This document shows positions 43,845-53,200 of a DNA stretch of 64,000 nucleotides, one piece after another. The notes beneath the pieces are model-generated. The model saw nothing but the letters and a program-made list of their open reading frames with translations, ran no database searches and was not told the origin of the DNA. The position numbers and the translations under genes were made by a program. Source of the DNA: Nocardia sienata NBRC 100364 (GTDB lineage Bacteria; Actinomycetota; Actinomycetes; Mycobacteriales; Mycobacteriaceae); the NCBI RefSeq assembly GCF_001613205.1, contig NZ_BDBX01000003.1, positions 1-64,000 on the forward strand. Reading direction: 5' to 3'. Every line of letters starts with the position of its first letter. Position 1 is the first letter of the stretch.

Positions 43845-45200
43845 ATGGAGTTGCACACTACCGTCGCCGGGGCGGACGACCATGTGGTCGTCGCCCCGGT
43901 CGAGGCGGATCGAAACCCCCGCCGCCCGCGTTACGCGTGGGTCGTTTTCCTGCTGGCGTTCGGTCTGCTGCTGGCCGACTACATGTCGAGGCAGGTGCTG
44001 AGCGCGGTCTTCCCTTTCTTGAAAACCGAATGGACGCTGTCCGATTCGCAGTTGGCGTCGCTCACCAGCGTGGTCGCGCTGATGGTCGGCATTCTCACCC
44101 TGCCACTGTCCGTACTGGCCGATAGGTGGGGGAGAGTGCGCAGCCTGGTGCTGATGGCAGTGCTGTGGAGTGCCGCGACGCTGCTGTGCGCGCTGGCGGC
44201 GAACTACGAGCAGATGCTGGCCGCTCGCTTTTTCGTCGGCGTCGGCGAGGCGGCCTACGGCAGCGTCGGGATCGCCGTGGTGATCAGCGTTTTCGCCCCC
44301 CGGATGCATGCCGCGCTGAGCGGCGCGTTCATGGCCGGCGGTTCGTTCGGCTCCGTACTCGGCGTCGGCCTGGGTGGTGTCATCGCCGTCCACCTCGGAT
44401 GGCGCTGGTCGTTTGCCGCCATGGCCATCTTCGGCCTGCTGCTGGCGGCTCTGTTCAGCGTGGTCGTGACGGAGGCGAAACTTGTCAGGAACGCCGCCGA
44501 CCGGCAACCGGGGCCACATGTCGAGGGTTTCCGCGCGCCGGTGTCGACGCTGTTCACCAACCCCGCGGTGGTGTGCGCCTACGTGGGCAGTGGTTTGCAG
44601 ATCTTCACCGCGGCGGTGCTGCTGTCCTGGATGCCGAGCTTCTTCCACCGCAACTACGACCTGGCGCCGGATCGGGCGGGCGCGGTCGCCTCGGTGTTCG
44701 TGCTGTTGGTCGGCACGGGGATGGTGAGCTGCGGCATGATCACCGACCGCGTCGGCCGCGCCGACATGTCGCGGAAATGGACCGCGGCGATCACTTTCTG
44801 CTGCCTCTCACTTGTGTGCCTGGGGTCCGGCTTCAGTCTCGGAACCGGCCCGGGGCAGCTACTGCTGATCGGTATCGGCGCGTTCTTCTCCGGTGGCTCG
44901 TCCGGACCTACCGCGGCCATGGTCGCCAACCTGACCCATGCGTCGGTACGCGCCTCCGCGTTCGGCACCTTGACGCTGGCCAACAGCCTGCTCGGCCTCG
45001 CTCTCGGTCCGTTCGTCGTGGGCGTCCTCGCCGATCGCATCGGATTGGGATCCGCACTGCAGCTGGCACCGCTGACCTACCTGGCCGCTATCGCGGCACT
45101 GGTGCTCGGCAAACGCGTCTACCCCGCCGGACTGCGCAAACTCGCCGCCGTCGCACCGGACTCCCGCGCACTGAACTCGAAAGGAAAAACCATTGCCTGA
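43845..45200 (+). CDS. MFS transporter of the catabolic cluster
   Basis: A 451-residue major-facilitator protein with 12 predicted segments. The loop 2-3 signature reads LADRWGRVRSL, and the N-terminal LLADYMSRQVLSAVFP segment resembles organic-acid and aromatic-acid symporters. The ATG at 43845 follows TAGGAG. Its end overlaps the next gene by 8 bases. By position it imports the cluster's growth substrate, which is probably an anionic organic acid. It is the first gene after the internal hairpin, so it may have its own promoter, though I cannot point to one. Confidence 0.88.
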   Translation: MELHTTVAGADDHVVVAPVEADRNPRRPRYAWVVFLLAFGLLLADYMSRQVLSAVFPFLKTEWTLSDSQLASLTSVVALMVGILTLPLSVLADRWGRVRSLVLMAVLWSAATLLCALAANYEQMLAARFFVGVGEAAYGSVGIAVVISVFAPRMHAALSGAFMAGGSFGSVLGVGLGGVIAVHLGWRWSFAAMAIFGLLLAALFSVVVTEAKLVRNAADRQPGPHVEGFRAPVSTLFTNPAVVCAYVGSGLQIFTAAVLLSWMPSFFHRNYDLAPDRAGAVASVFVLLVGTGMVSCGMITDRVGRADMSRKWTAAITFCCLSLVCLGSGFSLGTGPGQLLLIGIGAFFSGGSSGPTAAMVANLTHASVRASAFGTLTLANSLLGLALGPFVVGVLADRIGLGSALQLAPLTYLAAIAALVLGKRVYPAGLRKLAAVAPDSRALNSKGKTIA

Positions 45201-45786
45201 CACAGCCGACCCCACGATCGTGATAGTGCCAGGGCTGCGCGACCATGTAGCCGAGCACTGGCAGACGCTGCTCGCCGAACGCCTGGACAAGGTCCGCACG
45301 GTCCCGCCGCTCGAGCACGACAAGCTCGGCCTCGCCGCCCGCATCGCCGCACTCGATGCCGTCGTCGCGGACGTCGACGGTCCGGTTGTCCTGGTCGCTC
45401 ACAGCGCCGGCGTCATGATCACCGTGCACTGGGCGCAGCACAACCAGCGACCGGTGCGTGCGGCGTTGCTGGCAACCCCGGCCGATGTGGGCACACCGAT
45501 GCCGAGCGGGTATCCGACGCCGGAAGAGCTGGCGGCCGATGGCTGGCTGCCGATTCCACGCAGGCAACTGCCGTTCCCCAGCATCGTGGCCGCCTCCACC
45601 ACCGACCCGCTCGCGGCGTATCGGCGCGTGGCGGGCATGGCCGAGGTCTGGGGCAGCCGCCTGGTGGATCTCGGCGATGTCGGTCACCTCAATCCCGCCT
45701 CCGGCTATGGCGAGTGGCCCCGGGCGCAGGAGCTGCTGGACGAACTACTCGCCGCCACCGCGACCGGCGTGCAGGCGGCCCGGTGA
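45193..45786 (+). CDS. Alpha/beta hydrolase, RBBP9/YdeN type
   Basis: A 197-residue serine hydrolase. IVIVPGLRDHVAEHWQTLL at the N-terminus and the nucleophile elbow VAHSAGVM (G-x-S-x-G variant AHSAG) are typical of the RBBP9/YdeN family (PF06821). The catalytic Asp and His are probably in TTDPLAAY and DVGHLNPASGYGEWP. It starts at a TTG inside the end of the MFS gene. It may hydrolyse an ester or thioester intermediate of the pathway. Confidence 0.82.
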   Translation: MPDTADPTIVIVPGLRDHVAEHWQTLLAERLDKVRTVPPLEHDKLGLAARIAALDAVVADVDGPVVLVAHSAGVMITVHWAQHNQRPVRAALLATPADVGTPMPSGYPTPEELAADGWLPIPRRQLPFPSIVAASTTDPLAAYRRVAGMAEVWGSRLVDLGDVGHLNPASGYGEWPRAQELLDELLAATATGVQAAR

Positions 45787-46547
45787 GCAAGGTCGTCTCC
45801 TCGGCCGCGGCCGCCGTCGCCGATGTGGCCTCCGGGTCGAGCCTGGCTGTGGGTGGATTCGGAGTCTGCGGCATACCAGACGCGCTCATCGAGGCGTTGG
45901 CCGAACGCGATGTCACCGACCTCGAAGTCATCTCCAACAACTGCGGGACCGATCGGGTCGGCCTGGGCATCCTCCTGAGAGCCAAGCGAATCCGCCGAAT
46001 CGTCGCCTCGTACGTGGGGGAGAACGCGGAGTTCGCCCGCCAGTACCTGGCCGGTGAGATCGAAGTCGAGCTGACACCGCAGGGGACTCTCGCCGAGAAA
46101 CTGCGCGCGGGCGGAGCGGGGGTCCCGGCGTTCTTCACCCCGGCCGGCGTCGGTACTCCCGTCGCCGACGGCGGCTTGCCCTGGCGGTACGCGCCCGACG
46201 GTTCGGTCGCGGTGGCCTCGCCGCCCAAAGAGGTGCGCACCTTCGGCGGCCGGTGGGGGGACCGGCGCTACGTGCTCGAGGAGGCGATCACCGCTGATTA
46301 CGCCCTGGTGCACGCACTCGTCGGCGACACCGACGGCAACCTGGTGTTCGACAAGTCGGCCCGCAATTTCAACCCGCCGGCCGCCACGGCCGGACGCGTC
46401 TGTATCGCGCAGGTGGAAGAACTCGTCCCCGCGGGGGAGATCGACCCGGGCACGGTCCACCTGCCGGGCATCTTCGTCGACCGCCAGGTGCACACCGGTC
46501 GGCAGAACAAGCACATCGAGAAGCGCACCGTCGCCCAGGAGAGCTGA
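45783..46547 (+). CDS. 3-ketoacid CoA-transferase, alpha subunit (SCOT type)
   Basis: A 254-residue subunit of a family I CoA-transferase. [19 protein letters not shown] is the N-terminal CoA-binding GGF motif, and [25 protein letters not shown] and [17 protein letters not shown] are standard alpha-subunit segments. It starts with a GTG that overlaps the hydrolase stop by 4 bases. With the beta subunit it would move CoA from succinyl-CoA to acetoacetate or a similar 3-ketoacid. This fits the acetoacetate released by the BKACE enzyme. Confidence 0.9.
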   Translation: MSKVVSSAAAAVADVASGSSLAVGGFGVCGIPDALIEALAERDVTDLEVISNNCGTDRVGLGILLRAKRIRRIVASYVGENAEFARQYLAGEIEVELTPQGTLAEKLRAGGAGVPAFFTPAGVGTPVADGGLPWRYAPDGSVAVASPPKEVRTFGGRWGDRRYVLEEAITADYALVHALVGDTDGNLVFDKSARNFNPPAATAGRVCIAQVEELVPAGEIDPGTVHLPGIFVDRQVHTGRQNKHIEKRTVAQES

Positions 46548-46548
46548 T

Positions 46549-47190
46549 ATGTCCACTGCCACGGTAATTCTCGGGTGGTCCAGGTCGGCCATGGCTGCTC
46601 GCGCCGCACGTGAACTACGGTCCGGTGAGTACGTGAACCTCGGGATCGGATTGCCGACCCTCATCCCGAACCACCTGCCCGACGGCGTGCACGTCACCCT
46701 GCACTCGGAAAACGGCATCCTCGGCACCGGTCCCTACCCGGCGGCAGCCGAGGTCGACGCCGACCTGATCAATGCCGGCAAAGAAACCGTCACCGTGCTG
46801 GCCGGGGCCTCCTTCTTCGACTCCGCGAGCAGCTTCGGCATGATCCGCGGCGGCCACATCGACACCGCCGTCCTCGGCGGAATGCAGGTATCGGCCACCG
46901 GCGATCTGGCCAACTGGATGGTTCCGGGACACCTGGTCAAAGGCATGGGCGGGGCGATGGACCTGGTACACGGTGCCCGGCGGGTGATCGTTCTCATGGA
47001 GCACACCGACAAGTCCGGCGCGCCGAAGATCGGCTCCCGCTGCACACTCCCCCTGACCGGTGAGCGTGTTGTACAGCGCATCATCACCAACCTGGCCGTC
47101 ATCGACGTCACCCCCGCCGGTTGGCATTGCGTGAATGCGCGCCCGGAGTCACCACGGCCGAGATCCAGGCGGCCACCGCCGCGCCGCTGA
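46549..47190 (+). pseudogene. CoA-transferase beta subunit with C-terminal frameshift
   Basis: The first 190 residues are a clear beta subunit: [17 protein letters not shown], the catalytic Glu in HSENGILG, and [18 protein letters not shown]. At 47120-47121 the frame changes. The coded protein then reads [13 protein letters not shown], but the frame one base over continues [12 protein letters not shown] and [15 protein letters not shown] to a TGA at 47202-47204, which is the normal family ending. A single missing base, probably a T, explains it. The core is intact, so the shifted protein may still fold; a sequencing error is equally possible. Confidence 0.8.
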
Positions 47191-47268
47191 TCACGGCGGA
47201 CTGATCCGTCCCGGCATTCCCTCGACGCCGATGCGGTATCGGCGCGGACAATCCCGAAAGGTCATCTC

Positions 47269-48870
47269 GTGCTCAATCTCGCTGTTCTACTGGAGGACTC
47301 GGCGCGCCGTCACCCGGACAACGATGCGATCGTGCTCGGCGCCGAGCGGCTGACTTTCGCCGAAGTCGACGCCAGGGCCAACCAGGTGGCGCGTCTACTG
47401 GTCACGCGCGGAGTGCGACCCGGCGACAAGGTCGCGCTGTCGTGCCCGAATCTGCCGGAGTTCGTCGTCGTGTACTACGGCATCCTCAAGGCAGGCGGGG
47501 TCGTCGTCCCGCTCAACATCCTGCTGCGCCCACGCGAAATCGCCTACCATCTCACCGATTCCGGAGCGAGCGTCTACGTCTGCTACGAGGGCGGCCCCGA
47601 GCTTCCGATGGGCGAATACGCGCGCGAGGGATTCCGGCAGGCACCGGGCTGCCGGAACATGGTGCTGATCACCGCCGATCCCCGAGCCGGCGCGTCATAC
47701 GAAGGGGTCGACACCCTGTCGCAGGCCATGGCGGAGGCGCCGGCCACCTTCGACACCATCACCCGCCGTCCCGATGACACCGCGGTCATCCTCTATACCA
47801 GCGGGACCACCGGTCGCCCCAAGGGCGCCGAGCTCACCCACGCCAACATGGTGATGAACGCCCTGGCCGCGAACCGGCTGTTCGACAACCGGCCCGAACG
47901 CCGCGACTCCCACCTGGTGACCCTGCCACTGTTCCATTCGTTCGGCCAGACCATCGACATGAACGCCGGTCTGTCTGTCGGCGCCACGCTGGTGCTCTTG
48001 CCACGCTTCGATGCCGTCACCGCCTTGCGAATCCTCGCGGAGGAGAACATCACGTTCTTCGCCGGGGTGCCGACCATGTACTGGGGACTGCTCAACGCGC
48101 TCGACGACAGCGTCGACGTCGAGCGGATCGCGGGCACACTCCGCAGGGCCGTATCCGGTGGCGCCGCGCTTCCGGTCGAGATGCTGTTCCGGTTCGCGCA
48201 GCGATTCGGGGTTCAGATCCTCGAAGGGTACGGGTTGTCGGAAACCTCTCCACTGGCGCTGTTCGCCGACCCCGGCCGCGATCCCCGGCCCGGATCCATC
48301 GGAATACCCGTGTGGGGCATCGAAGCCCGGCTGATCGACCCGGTGTGGAACACCATCACCGGCGTCGGGGAGATCGGGGAGATCGCGCTGCGCGGGCACA
48401 ACGTCATGAAGGGCTATCACAACCGCCCCGACGCCACCGCGGAGGTTACGCGCGATGGTTGGTTCCGCACCGGCGATCTCGCGCGCCGTGATGCCGACGG
48501 CTTCTACTACATCGTCGACCGAGCCAAGGACATGATCGTGCGTGGCGGGTTCAACGTCTACCCCCGCGAGATCGAGGAAGTACTGCTCACCCATCCGGCG
48601 GTTTCCCTGGCCGCGGTCATCGGCATACCCGACCCGCATTACGGCGAGGAGATCAAAGCCTACGTCGTGCCGGCACGCGAAACGACCATCACCGCGGATG
48701 TTCTCATCGCCTGGTGCCGGGAGCAGCTGGCTTCCTACAAGTACCCGCGCGTCGTCGAATTCACCGCCGATCTGCCGATGACCGCCAGCGGCAAGATCCT
48801 GAAACGCGAGCTCGCCGCGCGCGCTGAGCCCCCGGCGGCCGACGTCGGGGTCACAGTCTCCGGTCGCTGA
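47269..48870 (+). CDS. AMP-forming acyl-CoA ligase of the catabolic cluster
   Basis: A 533-residue ANL-family ligase. The P-loop is YTSGTTGRPKGAELTH, A5 is ILEGYGLSETSP, the hinge region includes GWFRTGDLARRDADGFYYIV, and the catalytic Lys is in MTASGKILKREL. It activates a carboxylic acid by adenylation and CoA transfer. A GTG start at 47269 follows GAAAGG. As the last gene of the cluster it may prime the substrate or the acyl fragment left after beta-keto acid cleavage. Confidence 0.9.
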   Translation: MLNLAVLLEDSARRHPDNDAIVLGAERLTFAEVDARANQVARLLVTRGVRPGDKVALSCPNLPEFVVVYYGILKAGGVVVPLNILLRPREIAYHLTDSGASVYVCYEGGPELPMGEYAREGFRQAPGCRNMVLITADPRAGASYEGVDTLSQAMAEAPATFDTITRRPDDTAVILYTSGTTGRPKGAELTHANMVMNALAANRLFDNRPERRDSHLVTLPLFHSFGQTIDMNAGLSVGATLVLLPRFDAVTALRILAEENITFFAGVPTMYWGLLNALDDSVDVERIAGTLRRAVSGGAALPVEMLFRFAQRFGVQILEGYGLSETSPLALFADPGRDPRPGSIGIPVWGIEARLIDPVWNTITGVGEIGEIALRGHNVMKGYHNRPDATAEVTRDGWFRTGDLARRDADGFYYIVDRAKDMIVRGGFNVYPREIEEVLLTHPAVSLAAVIGIPDPHYGEEIKAYVVPARETTITADVLIAWCREQLASYKYPRVVEFTADLPMTASGKILKRELAARAEPPAADVGVTVSGR

Positions 48871-49119
48871 TCGAGCGGGCCGATCACGTTGTTCTCCGCG
48901 ATTCAGCACTTCTCCACCATCTTCGCTCCGTGCCCGCCGGAGCTGACGTACTGCACAGAGCCGGCCCAGGTTCCAGCCGCGGCCGAGTAGTCCCGCATCG
49001 TCGGCCGGCGTATCGGGGTCAGGCGACTCCGGTGCGCCGGCGCACGACCGTCATACCCGTGTCGACCGTCGGCCATTGTCGGACGGTTGCCGAGACCGAA
49101 AGCACCGGACACCTCGATC

Positions 49120-50208
49120 ATGCCCCAGACCAATACGTCCGACCTGATGAGCGAACCGCCCTCGCCGACGGCACCGATGCGCCGATCGCCCATGAGCCGA
49201 GCGCGACGCTGGAGTAGCGAGTACGCTCCCGGCCTGATACTCACGGCTGTCGTCGTGGTCGGCATCATGCTGCTCACCCGTCGGACTTCCTTTCTCAGTC
49301 CGCTACTGGCCGCCATCCTGGTCGGTGCGATCGCTGCGAATATCGTGGATATTCCACAGCGTATTCGGCCAGGACTCCAGTTCTGTTCCAAGCGGCTGCT
49401 ACGGATCGGCGTCGCGTTATTGGGCTTGCAGGTGACGTTCACCGACATCCTCGGACTCGGTTTCGCGATTCTGCTGCTCGTATTCGTCATCGTGGTCGCG
49501 GGAATCGCCAGCACCATGCTGCTCGGGCGAATGCTCGGGATCGGCTGGACCCAGCGACTGTTGATCGCCTGCGGGTTCTCGATCTGCGGCGCCGCCGCGG
49601 TCGCCGCCGTGGACGGAGTCGTCGATGCCGACGAAGAAGAGGTCCTGACCTCGGTTGCTCTGGTCGTGGTGTTCGGGACCATGCTGATCGCTGTCATTCC
49701 GCCCGCAGCGCATGCCCTCGGACTCGAGGAGGCGGCCGGCGGTGTGTGGGCCGGCGCCGCGGTCCACGAAGTCGCGCAGGTGGTAGCCGTCGGCGGAGCG
49801 ATCGGCGGTACCGCGCTCACTATCGCGGTGGTGGTCAAACTCGCCCGAGTCGTATTGCTGGCGCCGGTCTTGGCCGCGATCAGCTGGCATATCCGGCGCG
49901 GGCGTACCGACGCGTCCTTGGACTCAGCACGTAAGCCTCCGCTGGTGCCGATGTTCGTACTGGCATTCCTCGCCTGCGCGGCGGTCAGGTCGACCGGCGT
50001 GATTCCCTCCGCGGCACTCGACGTGACACACGAGGTGCAGACGGTGCTGCTCACTGTCGCCATGTTCGCGTTGGGTACCGGCGTGCGGCTGCGGTCGCTG
50101 GCCCGCGTCGGTGCCCGCCCACTCGTGCTGGCCGCCGGGTCGACCGTCTGGGTGACCATGCTGGCTCTGGCCGGTGCACTGATCGCCACTCGAGGTGCCG
50201 GACAGTAG
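49120..50208 (+). CDS. yeiH: YeiH-family putative exporter
   Basis: A 362-residue membrane protein with about ten hydrophobic segments. FCSKRLLRIGVALLGLQVTF and CGFSICGAAAVAAVDGVVDA are the family (Cons_hypoth698, PF03601) hallmarks, together with WAGAAVHEVAQVVAVGGA. Members are proposed to export sulfonate- or sulfate-like anions or to respond to cysteine status; evidence is limited. Several ATGs (49120, 49147, 49177) precede the first membrane segment without a clear ribosome site; I use 49120. It ends 13 bp before the convergent NRPS stop. Confidence 0.85.
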   Translation: MPQTNTSDLMSEPPSPTAPMRRSPMSRARRWSSEYAPGLILTAVVVVGIMLLTRRTSFLSPLLAAILVGAIAANIVDIPQRIRPGLQFCSKRLLRIGVALLGLQVTFTDILGLGFAILLLVFVIVVAGIASTMLLGRMLGIGWTQRLLIACGFSICGAAAVAAVDGVVDADEEEVLTSVALVVVFGTMLIAVIPPAAHALGLEEAAGGVWAGAAVHEVAQVVAVGGAIGGTALTIAVVVKLARVVLLAPVLAAISWHIRRGRTDASLDSARKPPLVPMFVLAFLACAAVRSTGVIPSAALDVTHEVQTVLLTVAMFALGTGVRLRSLARVGARPLVLAAGSTVWVTMLALAGALIATRGAGQ

Positions 50209-50221
50209 GGCGCCGGGCCGC

Positions 50222-53200
50222 CTACCCGTTCGACAGTGCGGTGATCGCGGATCGCAGGCCGCATGCGAGCGCGGTGATCGTCGTGGCCTCCCACAGCGGT
50301 GCGGCGTAGCGGATCTCGCCGTGGATGCCGGCCGGTTCGCCGCCGGGGCCGGTGGCTTCTCCGAGCTGGATGAGGATCTCGAACTCCGCTCGCTGGGGTG
50401 GCAGTTCGCGCGGCAGGACCTCGATATCGCCCGCGCCGCCCGCGACCGGGATATCGCGGAAGAACGTGGTGACGATCTGGGGCAGCGGGCGGTCCGGTCC
50501 GGTGTGGGCGGCCGTGGCTCGCTCGAACGGGTAGCTCCTGTTCTCGTGTGCTTCCAGGATGCGGTCGCGAATCTGGTCGATCAGTTGTGCGGCGGCCGGT
50601 GCGGCGGTGCGGTCGGTGCGGATCAGCACGATATCGGCCGCGCAGCCGAGCATCGTGTCGAGTTCGGGGCGATCGCGTCCGCTCAGTGCCGTGCCGATGA
50701 CCAGATCGGGTCCGGCGCCCATATCGGTGAGGGCGTGGACGAGGGCCGCGTGCAGGACGGCGTAGGTGGTCGCTCCGCGGCGACGGGCGGTGTCCCGCAC
50801 CGCGGCGTGGGTGGCCGCGTCCAGGGTGAACGGCAGCAGCGCCGCCGGGTATCCACCGGCAGCGGACCGAGGGTGGTCGACGGCCAGCGGCGGGGTGTAC
50901 TCCAGGCCGGACAGCAGGTCACTCCAGTACTGCGCGTGGACGGGATCGTCGCCGTGGTCACGCAACCACCGGGCGTAATCGGCGAACTGGACCGGCGGCG
51001 TCGGCCAGCCGGGTGCCGCGCCTTCGGCGCGTGCGAGGTAGGCGAATTCGAGTTCGCGCAACAACAGCGCCAGCGATTCGGCGTCACCCGCGCAGTGGTG
51101 CAGGATCACGAGCAGAACGTGATGATCGGGCGTCAGCCTGTACAACCGCGCCCGCAGCGGCGCCTCGGTGAGCAGCCGGAAACCGCGGTCCAGCTCCGCT
51201 GCCAGCAATCGGTTCAGGTCCTCGACGTCGGTGACCTCGCGGTAGTCGACAGCGTCCTGGTCGAATGCCGCGATCCGCTGGATCGGGCCCGAAGCTGTGA
51301 AAGGCAGTGTGGTCCGGAGTATCTCATGCCTGCGAACCACATCGCGGACCGCCGCCCGCACGATCGCCGCGTCGAGTGGACCGATGAGGTCCACAGCAGC
51401 GGGCATCAGGTAATCGGCGGCGCCGTCGCTGAGATAGTTGACCGTCCAGAGTCGCTGCTGGCTCGGTGCGAGCGCAATCGCGTCCTCGGGAAGAGAGGCG
51501 CTACCGTCGCTCTCCCGATACGCGACGTCCACTGATTCCCGGTCGACAGCGCCGGGATCGCCGCCGCGATCGGCGATGCGCCGTTCCAGCGCGGCGACGG
51601 TGGGCGCATCGAGCAGATCGCGCGGACTCACCACGACACCGAAGGTCCGGCTCGCCGCCGCCGCGAGCCGGATCGCGGCGAGCGAGTTCCCGCCGATACG
51701 GAAGAAATCGTCCTGCACGCCGACCCGCTGCTGTCCGACGGCATCGGCGAACAGCCCGGCGAGGATCTGCCGACGCGGTGTCCGCGGCGGCTCCGCGGCG
51801 GCCGAGGCGGGCATGGTCAACGCGGCGCGGTCGACCTTGCCGTTGGCCGTCAGCGGTAGCGCGGGAATCTGCACGATCACGGCCGGCAGCAGATAAGCGG
51901 GCAGGACTCGCGCCAGCCGGGTCCGCATCACCGCGGTGTCGATCGGTTCGGCGGCGACCACATGGGCGACCAGGCTCTTGCCCGCCGCCACCCGGTGCGC
52001 CGTGACAACCGCCGCGGTCACCCCCGGCATATTCCGGATCGCGTGTTCGATCTCGCCGGGCTCCACGCGAATGCCGTTGACCTTGACCTGCCGGTCGCCG
52101 CGGCCGAGGAATCGCACGGCGCCGTCGGCGCCCCAGCTGCCGTGATCGCCGGTGCGGTACATCCGCGCCCCCGGGGCGCCGAAGGGGTTGGCCGTGAATG
52201 CAGTCGCGGTGCGGCCGGGCATCCGGTGATATCCCCGGGCGAGGCCCGCTCCGGTCAGGTAGATCTCGCCGACCATGCCCGGCGGTACCGGGCGCAGCAA
52301 GGCGTCGAGAATCAGTACCTCGGTGTGGTCCACGGCTCGGCCGACCGGAATCGCCTCGTCGGGCAGCGGTCCGGTCGGAATCGAGTAGGCGGTGGCGTAG
52401 GCGGTGGCCTCCACCGGACCGTAGATGTTGACGATGGGCAGTCCGGGTGCCGCCGCGCGCATCGCGCGCACGGTATCGAGAGGCAGGATGTCACCGGCGG
52501 TCGACAATGTGCGCAGCCGGCCGAGGCTATCCGGTATATCGTCGACGAGCACCTGGAACAGCCCGGTCGCCAGCAACGCCGCGGTGACCTCTCCCGCCCG
52601 CAGCACCTGGCGGAAGTCCTCGGCTCCGAGCCGGTCCGGTGTCGCGATCACCACGGTGTGCCCCTGCAACAGCGGCATCCAGAGTTCCCAGACGACCATG
52701 TCCCAGGCGTATGGCGAATGCATCAGCATCCGTGCGTATTCGGGGCCCGCGGCGATCCGGTCCACCGCGCGCGTCACTATCGCCCGGTGCGTGGCGAGTA
52801 CGCCTTTCGGTGCGCCGGTCGATCCGGAGGTGAACATCAGCCAGGCCGCCGCGTCGGCGGGTACCGAGCCGGCCGGTGTGGTCGAGACCGGCCCGTCGGA
52901 CCGCGAAACGCTGCGCACCAGCGCGATATCGTCGACAACGAGTTCGGTGCCGGTGTAGGACAGCATCCAGGCGACACGGTCGGGCGGGTCCTGCTCGTGC
53001 AGCGGCACGCAGATCGCCCCGAGCTGCATCAAAGCCAGCGCCGCGACGACCAGTTCCGGGGTGCGCGGTAGGCGCAGACCCACAGGAGTCCCGAGCCCGA
53101 CACCGTGCCGGGAAGCGAGGTGGTGGGCGAACCGTTGCGCGCGAACCTGCAGCTCGCGATAGCCGACGTGCTCACCCTCGTACCACAACGCATGGCGTTC

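Noticed and set aside
49032..49045. Perfect 14-base palindrome GTGCGCCGGCGCAC before yeiH
   Set aside because: In DNA of this GC content such self-complementary GC-rich strings are expected, and it lies far from any promoter-like element.
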